Shown: positions 56,460 to 64,000 of the stretch, one piece after another
Layout of the letters: every line of letters begins with the position of its first letter
Position numbering within the stretch: position 1 is the first letter of the stretch
From: Fragilaria crotonensis
Taxonomy: Eukaryota > Bacillariophyta > Fragilariophyceae > Fragilariales > Fragilariaceae
Direction of reading: 5' to 3'
NCBI GenBank assembly: GCA_022925895.1
Contig: JAKSYS010000141.1
Coordinates: forward strand, 43,106-107,105
Length of the DNA stretch: 64,000 bases
Notes under the pieces: generated by a model
Seen by the model: the letters and a program-made list of their open reading frames with translations, nothing else
What the model was told of the DNA's origin: nothing
Databases searched by the model: none
Made by a program: the position numbers and the translations under genes

Positions 56460-57209
56460 GCTTGCTAATAAAAAAAGAAATATGAAACACTTCCGAGTAA
56501 TGACGGGTCGAGATAAATTCTCTGTTGGTTGACGTGACGAAGTGAGTTACCAATTACTAGCACGTAGAAGAAGTAGTAACGTCTACACAAACGAACAACC
56601 GAGTTGAGTTCTTCACGCCCCTGGACGGTAACCACAGAATAGACGACAACGAATACCTTCCACTTTTCGGACAAGCGGGGACGATCGTCTGCATCGTCAG
56701 CCTAGCTAGACCCTTCATGAACCGCCGAGCGTTGCCTATCATGACTGCACCCTTTTCTTACCTGCTCGCAAAGTGAAATAATCTCTGATTTGAGTGGAGA
56801 GTGGAGTGTGTAGTGTGTAGGCAGACGTCAAGTCGAGCTATGTACTGCTACAAGTACTACTACCGGTAGTAGGACGCAAATAGCGGTAACTGGTAGCATA
56901 CTCAGTATCTGTACGACTACCGGCTACAATTGTACAGGGGTTGATGCATACAGAAATCCAGTTCACCAGTATTTTGTACCCTGGTACTACAGTATAATGG
57001 TCCGAGGACTACATACTGTAGACGTACTGTATACGAAATATACTCGGAATTCGGAATAATCCAGTACAAGTACTTGGTACGCCCTCAGCAGCACAACTGC
57101 CAGGATATGCGTTGACACCGCAACGGTTGAGTGGGTTTTGCTGCACTCGCTGTAAGGGTTGATAATAGCATCCTAGAGTTCGGTGCTGATTAGGACCAGG
57201 AGGGGCGTG
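56460..57209. other. Divergent intergenic region between RPL10A and the acyltransferase gene
   Basis: About 750 bp. The proximal part holds the RPL10A 5' UTR and a possible UTR intron. A TACCGGTA lies in a CTACTACCGGTAGTAGG palindrome near 56860. No gene seen. Confidence 0.45.
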
Positions 57210-58694
57210 ATGACGATGTCTCAAAACCTGCTTCCGTTGTCAGCCTATACGGCGTCGGCTGTCTTGGCGACAACTGCAGTTGTTTATTGGTTGTACAGCA
57301 AGAAGGATCGAAATGACGATGCCAGTAAGAGGTGGTCGTATACATCCCATGGAATGGCCGTTGGAGCGTTCCCCTCGAAAGTAAATTTGCCCGATCCAAT
57401 TATCAATGCGGTCATGCTCTTCAAGGAATGCCCTCGATCGCAGGAGATTGTTGATCAAATTGTATGTAAGATGCTTCGCTACCAGCGTCTCAATACTGTA
57501 TACAACCCTGACACAGGACGAGGGCATCCATGCGAGAACCTGGATCCTCAAGACCTAGTTCGTGTCATCAAGGTGGAAGCGTCCGACGAAGCTGCCTTGA
57601 TGAAGTTCGTTGACCAGCACATGCACCACCCACTGTCGGAGGGCTCCCGGGGAGCGCTCTTGCCTTGGTGGGAGTTTCTGATCCTTCAAAACAGTGGGCG
57701 CGGCCCGTCGGCGGTGGTTTGGAGGTCACACCACTCCCTCGCCGATGGTATTTCAATGGTGAACATCGTCGAAGATATTATAACAGATTTGGATGGAAAT
57801 GCAATGTCTAATATTCTTCCGCAAGGCATGCAGAAGAAGTTCAAGATCGAGCGTTCGTACCTTGATTTTTTCTTGGGGCTTTTTAAGGGCTTGGGATCCT
57901 TTCTGTACATGACTAGCGGTCCGTTAGATGACAAGACAGCGTTCTGCCAGTCTAAGGAGATGGTGCATAATCGAAGTCGAAGTGCTATCTGCTTCGAAGC
58001 CATTCCTTTGCACTTTGTCAAGGATCTCAAAAACGCTGCTGGTGTGTCAATCAATGACGTCATATACACGTGCTTGTCTCAGGCAGTCCATGACTACCTC
58101 AAGGAACAAGATGATCCAGTTCTCAAGGCAAAGGGTACATCTCTACTTTGCAGAACACTCATGCCGATCGCGCTTCCTGTCCGAAAAGCGAATGACAAGG
58201 TCGCAACACTGGGAAACAGCTGGTGTTTTCTCTCCGCGGATTTTGCGGTTGGTATTGAAGGCATTATAGACCGATTGAGTTACGTTCACAAGTCCATGAC
58301 AAAGTTGAAGCAGGGCATGTTACCATTGTTTGTAATGGGGGCTCAAAACTATATTGCTCCCTACCTGCCCATTGCCATCAGCAGGGGCCAAGTGTTCGAT
58401 TTGTTTGCGAGACACAGTACTGTTTTTTCTAACGTTCCAGGACCTGCGTCGCCCTGCAAATTCGCCGGATATGAAGTGATGGGGGTTCAAATGGTCTTTT
58501 CCAACGTGCTCCCTCAAGTCGGAGTGATTTCCTACAGGGGGCAACTATTTGGAAATATTACCTTGGATCCCGACGCCATTGTCAACTCAGAAAGGATCCC
58601 AATTTTACTCAGTCGGGCCCTTGTGTCGTTGGCGTCAAATCTGAACGTTGATGTCCCGCAGTCAATTCGTCATCACGCTGAACAAGGGAAATAA
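57210..58694 (+). CDS. Wax ester synthase/diacylglycerol acyltransferase (WS/DGAT) family protein
   Basis: The ATG at 57210 gives 494 residues (the frame is open 27 bp further upstream). One N-terminal hydrophobic segment (SAYTASAVLATTAVVYWLY) anchors the protein. The catalytic motif SHHSLADGIS matches HHxxxDG of the WS/DGAT superfamily near residue 180. The C-terminal WS_DGAT_C part has TLMPIALPVRK, LGNSWCFLS, TVFSNVPGPASPC and QVGVISYRGQLFGNI. These enzymes join acyl-CoA to fatty alcohol or diacylglycerol to make neutral storage lipid. Diatoms use several such genes. Which acceptor is used cannot be told. No intron or frame break. Confidence 0.9.
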   Translation: MTMSQNLLPLSAYTASAVLATTAVVYWLYSKKDRNDDASKRWSYTSHGMAVGAFPSKVNLPDPIINAVMLFKECPRSQEIVDQIVCKMLRYQRLNTVYNPDTGRGHPCENLDPQDLVRVIKVEASDEAALMKFVDQHMHHPLSEGSRGALLPWWEFLILQNSGRGPSAVVWRSHHSLADGISMVNIVEDIITDLDGNAMSNILPQGMQKKFKIERSYLDFFLGLFKGLGSFLYMTSGPLDDKTAFCQSKEMVHNRSRSAICFEAIPLHFVKDLKNAAGVSINDVIYTCLSQAVHDYLKEQDDPVLKAKGTSLLCRTLMPIALPVRKANDKVATLGNSWCFLSADFAVGIEGIIDRLSYVHKSMTKLKQGMLPLFVMGAQNYIAPYLPIAISRGQVFDLFARHSTVFSNVPGPASPCKFAGYEVMGVQMVFSNVLPQVGVISYRGQLFGNITLDPDAIVNSERIPILLSRALVSLASNLNVDVPQSIRHHAEQGK

Positions 58695-59158
58695 GGTACG
58701 GTTCGGCTTGTCTTGTTTCGGTTCGCGTCATTTCTGGTATAGCATGCGTTGCTTAACATCCTTGTCTCCTGCGTTGGTAATCGTTTGCCGATCGTTTTCC
58801 TGCACCATTACTAGGCCTTCGCCCTTTTCCATGGGTAGAAAGTTTTCCGAAGTGTGCAATAGCGAAACAACTCAACTTCTTGATGCAGACAATGCGTCGA
58901 GATCTCGGGGATGGCTCCTGCTCTAAAGGGAGAGGGCAGTGTCTATTCCGTACATGCACTCTGGGAGGTAACCGAGCGACAACGATCTTCACTAACACAT
59001 TACCCCTTCCAATAGGTGAATCAATAAGTTGCCGTTTCGTGTATAAGGAAAGCGGAAGCTTGCCTTCATTCATTTTGATTAGCTAGTATATAATATTGGG
59101 TTCTTTGCATTTCTTTTCCTGCGGTTACATCAGAGTAGTTCACCCCGTTACAATTCGG
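58695..59158. other. Intergenic region between convergent genes
   Basis: About 460 bp between the 3' ends of the acyltransferase and LPA1-like genes. No gene seen. Confidence 0.4.
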
Positions 59159-60149
59159 TTAAATTAGTGGCAAATCCTCGCTCTCCTTCCCAATTAGTTC
59201 GTCTACCATTTGTCTCCAGGGAACTGTACCAACACCTCGACGGATCACTTGTCCAGTATTCTGAATGACAATTGCGATGCCTTGTTCTTTGCACTTCTCC
59301 CCAGATTGTTTGACCGCATCATCCATTTCAGCTTTGATGTATTCGTCCCATCCCTCACCAACAGGTCTAGCAATGAATGTCTGAGTTTCATAAGCGGGTC
59401 GCTCTCCAAACCTACCGCCGTTACTGGTTGAACGCCTACCGCGGTATCGTAAGGAACGACCAAAACGTTGCTGAGTGAAAAGTCGTTCTTCATCAAGCTG
59501 GCACCAACAAGGGCATCACGGCATGCTTTTTAGGTCCTGCAACGATAATCATGTGTTGCTTCGCGCCTGCTTGCAACGCGGCGACTTGAGCTTCTTTAGT
59601 CGCACCGTCAACAGAAACTTGGATGTTCAAAGAAAGGTTCTTGAGCTTGTTTTCACGTTCTCGCATAGCCTTCGCGATCTTGGATTGCTCCTTTCTGCGG
59701 TCAATCTTTTGCTCAACTTCGGCACTCAATTCAGCACTCTTGTCATTGTCCAACTTCCAGAACAAGGCGAACAATGCAGCGGCACCGAAATCAATAGCAA
59801 GATTCTTGTATTCTACATTTAGGTCTAGGTCAGTTCGTGCCCCACTCAAGGCTGCAACAACTCCTAGCAGTGTAATCACACCACCCAGAGTTGCCCCTAA
59901 ACCCAAGGCAATGTACAAATAGATGCGAAGGGAACGCCAGGGTGCAATTGATTCAGTCACCAACTTGGCGCGGACGGAGGGATCCAGACCAGATCTTGAT
60001 TTCTTCTTCTCCTCAGCGGCCAACAATGTGGCGGGTCGATAAAGGTGTTCCTGGAGGGGTGACTTGTTCGTCAGTGCCAATGGAGCAACCACGAAGGCAT
60101 GGCTCTGTGATGAGCAGAACAGAACCAGAAGGGGGAGAAGAATCATCAT
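59159..60149 (-). CDS. LPA1: LOW PSII ACCUMULATION 1-like plastid protein, two frame breaks
   Basis: The ATG at 60149 opens MMILLPLLVLFCSSQSHAFV, a signal peptide ending SHA-F, which fits the diatom plastid-targeting pattern. Two hydrophobic segments (YLYIALGLGATLGGVITLLG and the FGAAALFALFW region) and a Glu/Lys coiled part follow. The conserved C-terminus resumes in other frames: DALVGASLMKNDFSLSN, then AYETQTFIARPVGEGWDEYI and VIRRGVGTVPWRQMVDELIG. One missing base near 59515 and another near 59405 join these, and the total length is then divisible by three (330 residues). LPA1 assists assembly of photosystem II in land plants. A plastid thylakoid role is inferred by family. Confidence 0.8.
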
Positions 60150-60864
60150 CGTTACGGAATTGGGTTTAGGAACAAGGAGACTAGGATCTCGAATCTGACA
60201 GGTGTGATGAGTGAGGGTTGCGATGCATGCAGAGGGTCGGCTAGTTGAAGCGACTGAATCAGCACTCCGGGTGTCTCATTTTCGAAGTTGAATGAAAAAA
60301 AGTGTCACATCAAAATCCAGTTTTCACGCGACGTGCGGGACGCTGTCGCTCGATGTACTGTACGCTGTACGGGGTACTCGGAGTACTGGAGTACCAGGTA
60401 GGGCGGCCGTGTATGCCCCCTAATCGAGCCGATCGAGCTTCTCTAAAAAAATCGACTTTATAAATTATATTGCAAATTAAGTTACGCATCAACTTTACCT
60501 ACGAATCTCAGACTGCTCCTCCGAGGATAGCAATACCCTTCACTGTACCATTACTAAGTAGAACTCAGTACTCCCGTACACTAGTGCAGGTCCTGGCCGG
60601 CTCGATTAGGGGACATACACGGGCTCCCCTACAACTCGCGTACTCAGCACCGGCTATCTGTTATTATCTGGCACAAGGCAAGAGGGACTGATCAAAAGAA
60701 TTGTTCATACCGGGAGACTGATGACCTTCGTTGCCCATGTCTTAAATGGTTCCGAGGGATTCACCAGGATCAGTGTGCATATTTCATGTATACCTTGTTA
60801 GAGTTTCTCAGAAACCGGAATTTGCTGCTCTTTCGCAGCGACGGACTCGCTTGTCAGCATTCTA
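60150..60864. other. Divergent intergenic region between LPA1-like and MATE genes, with a TIR element
   Basis: About 710 bp. A 229-bp TIR element is inserted here (60401-60629). No other gene seen. Confidence 0.45.
60401..60629. mobile_element. Small TIR element (MITE), 229 bp, TA target duplication
   Basis: Left end GGGCGGCCGTGTATGCCCC and the complement of the right end GGGGAGCCCGTGTATGTCCC run on together through CTAATCGAGCCG. About 31 bp match with three or so differences. TA flanks both sides directly. The interior is non-coding. TA target duplication fits Tc1/mariner-type elements. Confidence 0.7.
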
Positions 60865-62289
60865 ATGAGGGATGATGAGCTGTTCAGCCTTGCCAAGGAA
60901 GGTTGGTTGCTTATTAGCATTGCTGCGCCGGCTGTTACTGTTCAATTCTGCGTAATGTTCATCTTTCCTCAAACCGCATCGACTGTTGGTCGCGAGCTTG
61001 GTACAGAACAGCTCGCGGGGTTCTCATTGGCTTCACTAACTGGGAACTTGACCATTCTATCAGTAATGGTCGGCGCACTTACTGCTGCCGACACTCTGAT
61101 GCCGCGAGCCTTTGGTGCAGGGAGCTACGAAGAAGTGGGACGCTTGGCAATTCGTGGCGTTGCTATGTGCACCGTGCTCTTACTACCACCGATTATCCCA
61201 CTTTTAACCACAATGGATTGGATCTTCAACCAGTTGGGTCAAGACCCCATTGCGTCGAAACTCGCATCGCAATGGATTCGAGTTTACTTGCTGGGTGTTC
61301 CCGCCATGCTAGCTTTTAGAGTTGTCCAGTCGTTTCTCAATGCGCAACATGTGGTCATGCCACTTATGACTGCAAGCGTCGCGTCGTGCTTTCTCGTGCA
61401 TCCCTTCCTGCTGCACTGGATTGTACCTTCCATGGGCTTCGTGGGTTCCGGCGTTGCGGTTTCCATAACACAAACGATCATGACCATGATCGTGTTTCTC
61501 TATCTCTACATCAAACCTGAACACCATCCTCAGACATGGCCAGCTATATCGCGGAAATTCTTGGTCGAGTCTCTTCAACCCCAGCCAGTCGCTTTGTTTC
61601 TGAAATTGTCTCTTGGTGGCGTCCTCTCGTTATCAGAATGGTGGTTCTGGGAAGTCAATTGCTTCATTGTCGGCTCCTTGGCGTTGTTCCACTTTGTGTC
61701 CATACCATCGCCTACAACTTGGTTCCCTTCTATTCATGATTCCCCTCGGTATCTCAATTGGCTTGACTGTACGCATGGGAATTCTCCTGGCGACCGACGT
61801 CCCCGTGCGAAGAAAGTTGCGACTTGGTGCATGGGATTCACCATTCTTGTCGGAGCCATTGTCTCTTGCAGCCTATATGTTGCAAGTTCCCATTGTCTTG
61901 CTTTTACGAGTGACCCGAAAGTCTTGCAAGGGTGTGAGGAGATTTGGCCCAAGTTGTGTGTCTATATCTTTATTCTCCACATTTTTCCATCAACTCCGCA
62001 ATACTACGCGCATTGGGAATGCAGTGGTATATAGCAGCCATTATATTTGGCACTTGCTGGGCTGGAGCATTGCCAACAATTGTTTACTTCAGTATTTACA
62101 AGAAAGGGGACTGATGCAATTTGGACAATCTTGCCTTTCTTTTACGTTGCAATGCAGATTCTGTTGGCCATGTGCTATATGGTCAGGTCTGATTGGGAAG
62201 ACATTGGAAGTGCCATACGCGAGGAACACGTGAGAGAAGGAGCAATAGTGTCAATTCCATTGAACCGGAGGTACATTGTTTTCAAGTGA
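60865..62289 (+). CDS. MATE-family multidrug/toxin exporter, about six frame breaks
   Basis: The ATG at 60865 starts a MATE transporter: AAPAVTVQFCVMFIFPQTAS, GNLTILSVMVGALTAADTLM, PRAFGAGSYEEVGRLAIRG, LGVPAMLAFRVVQSFLNAQH and GFVGSGVAVSITQT. The frame then slips near 61690, 61737, 61805, 61980 and twice near 62105. The pieces GVVPLCVHTIAYNLVPFYS, MIPLGISIGLTVRMGILLAT, WCMGFTILVGAIVSCSLYV, LRALGMQWYIAAIIFG and DAIWTILPFFYVAMQ keep the family order. MATE proteins export organic cations or toxins by proton or sodium exchange. Every slip can be mended by adding one base, so this may be a real gene with consensus errors. If real, the breaks would make it a pseudogene. Confidence 0.75.
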
Positions 62290-62716
62290 AGACTCGCCGC
62301 TGTTGGTAACACCACTTGTAACATTGATCAAGTCAGAGTTGATATAGAGGCATGGTGCATCATAGTCGGTTACCACATCACACTTGAGGAGTACTTGAAG
62401 AGGAGGATAATGGCTTTCACGCTCGCGCTTGATGTTGCTGAATTTGTGAGCACGGTGATCCGAATACCAGGTACACCGTAGGGAAGAGTAAACGAGTTGT
62501 AGTTTGTGATGTCTACAGAGTTATGAGCATTTACACCGATGGATTTTCAAGCTTGCTCTGGGCATACATTTGTCGAAGAACGGGATTGGAATATGCTCCG
62601 TCATTTACAATTATCTCCTCGTGGCTGCTTTGTTCCACTACTTTGTCCATCCCTCACAACAAAAATCACATTGCTATTGCGGACAGTCGGCAGGCGACGG
62701 GCCATAAACATCACCG
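62290..62716. other. Intergenic region
   Basis: About 430 bp between the MATE gene and the ABC-transporter relic. Nothing supported. Confidence 0.35.
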
Positions 62717-63570
62717 TCATTTTGGCGTTTGCTTCGTCGTGACCTCGACCCTCGCAAGCATGACGTCAATTGCTTCCTGTACAAGCGCCTCTGATTCAGC
62801 ATTGAGCGCTGACGTTGCTTTGTCAAGCACTATGATTTTTGGTTTGGGTACCAGAGCTCTTGCGATAACAATGCGTGGTTCTTGCACACCACTAAGTGTC
62901 ACACCTCGCTCGCCACATTCGTTGTCGTACCCAAAGGGTAATTTTTCAATAAAATCGTGAGCGTTGGCGAGTCGGGCAGCCTATTGAATTTCTTCAATGT
63001 GGGCTTCTCTGCAGTTCCCACTTGTCCGTACAATATGTAAATCTTCACAGAACTTGCAAAACGAGTCGGTTCCTGTGAAACAACGGAGGCGTGACGACTC
63101 AACCAATGAGGACTGCGCTCGCGCACACAAATCCCATCAATCATCACATACTGCGCCTCGTACGCTCGCACAGATGGACTCATGGCATGTTCACAGACCC
63201 GCTTGGTATCACCAAAGCCACCCACCGCCACGGATGGAATTTTGAATGTCACATTATTCAAGACTTGGCACTACGGTCAAGCAGGATGACAGAGAGAGAC
63301 ACCATCCAGCTCAATCACACCTCGGCATTCAGTGCGACGGAGACCAGTCAGTTTTTGGAGGTATGTCCTACTAGAAACCGCAATTAGGGAACTCCTGTGC
63401 GGAGACGTGATTCCCGGTCTATCACCATAAGTCGGAGGCGTCAGCTTAAATTTACAATGCATCAACTCAAACATTTTATCAGCTGCCCCTACAGCTTGGG
63501 AGAGAGACGACAAATTGCTTCCGAAGGCATCGCTGACAGATTGAACGTGGTCCAGCAAGAAGAGATCCAC
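62717..63570 (-). pseudogene. Relic of an ABCB-type (P-glycoprotein-like) ABC transporter
   Basis: Fragments in more than one frame, read from right to left: a membrane-end segment (GSNLSSLSQAVGAADKMFEL) and IELDGVSLCHPA; then MNNVTFKIPSVAV with IDGICVRERSPHWLSRHASV and VSQEPTRFASSV; then a degraded signature ([16 protein letters not shown]), [20 protein letters not shown] and QEAIDVML. These match ABCB nucleotide-binding domains in order. The Walker A loop is lost (GGFGDTKR in place of GxGKS/T) and the Walker B Glu is Lys (VLDKATSAL). Many substitutions and several indels mean it is decayed, unlike the one-base breaks elsewhere. Confidence 0.65.
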
Positions 63571-64000
63571 TGATCACTACAGTACAAGTACAAGTACCCT
63601 GTGTGCTTGTCCCAGTGTCCCAGTTACCCCGTTCAGTCCCGCAAACCTCAACTTCTACTGGTCTACCGGCAGAGGTACAAATGTACTGTGGTACAGCAAA
63701 TACACCTTGTACAGGTATACATATATGAATACGAGTTTTCGTATGCAGCTACACAATACTCGCAGTACATAATATTTCATTGAAGGTGCGTGCGGCAAAC
63801 GACGTTTTCAAACTTCAAACTGCGACTGGAGTAGACTACACTATGCATAATGCATATGACATACAACGGTAGAGTAGTAGCGTACAGTTAGCATAGGTAT
63901 GGAATACACAACGGTGAGTTCTGTACCAATGTTTACGGGATGCGCATCGCGCATCCAATTGTCCGTGTCAGCAGGTGAAGTATTTAGAGAATTGACTTCC
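63571..64000. other. Intergenic region to the window edge
   Basis: No gene is seen. GTAC-rich, with short TACAAGTAC repeats around 63580-63600. Confidence 0.35.

Noticed and set aside
1-64000. CRISPR arrays, bacterial operons or rRNA genes
   Set aside because: None seen; introns and eukaryotic gene families throughout.

Overview
The window is nuclear DNA of a eukaryotic alga, most likely a diatom. The evidence is GT-AG introns of about 64-123 bp, plastid-type presequences on some proteins (for example a signal peptide ending SHA-F on a LOW PSII ACCUMULATION 1-like protein), and a diatom-style protein joining one bHLH to one PAS domain. Other pointers are a secreted proteasome-like protein, a wax ester synthase/DGAT-type acyltransferase, GT90 and AzgA-type NCS2 genes, and many TIR elements. 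The species cannot be fixed from the sequence.

Layout. 1-1.7 kb: broken DDE transposase. 2.6-5.1 kb: membrane RING-H2 protein (+) and secreted transthyretin-like/phospholipase A2-like protein (-). 5.1-7.3 kb: no gene seen. 7.3-11.7 kb: GT90 glycosyltransferase, bHLH-PAS regulator (-), small secreted protein. 12.1-13.5 kb: two TIR elements. 13.8-18.5 kb: membrane protein, presequence-bearing hypothetical, small LYR-like protein, ADCK2-like kinase. 18.5-21.2 kb: repeats and a second Harbinger-type element. 21.2-36 kb: TRPC4AP, DHX16/Prp2, AP endonuclease, cyclophilin-SYF2 fusion, proteasome-like protein, NCS2 permease. 36-39.3 kb: no gene seen. 39.3-43.6 kb: complete MULE with 480-bp inverted repeats, a 9-bp target duplication and a protein uniting a ULP1 SUMO-type protease with a MULE transposase. 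43.8-62.3 kb: isochorismatase-type hydrolase, CWC21, UTP20 (-, about 9 kb), RPL10A (-), WS/DGAT, LPA1-like (-), MATE transporter. 62.7-63.6 kb: relic of an ABCB transporter.

How the genes relate. The window is not an operon or pathway cluster. Three spliceosomal proteins of the Bact/B*/C stage (DHX16/Prp2, SYF2 fused to a cyclophilin, CWC21) lie within 21 kb, and UTP20 and RPL10A serve ribosome production. The rest are single housekeeping or accessory genes.

Sequence quality. Many conserved genes are interrupted by reading-frame breaks, nearly all repaired by restoring one missing base, often in a short homopolymer. This suggests deletion-type consensus errors rather than mass pseudogenisation. 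Coordinates of such genes are given as the full span with the break positions noted.
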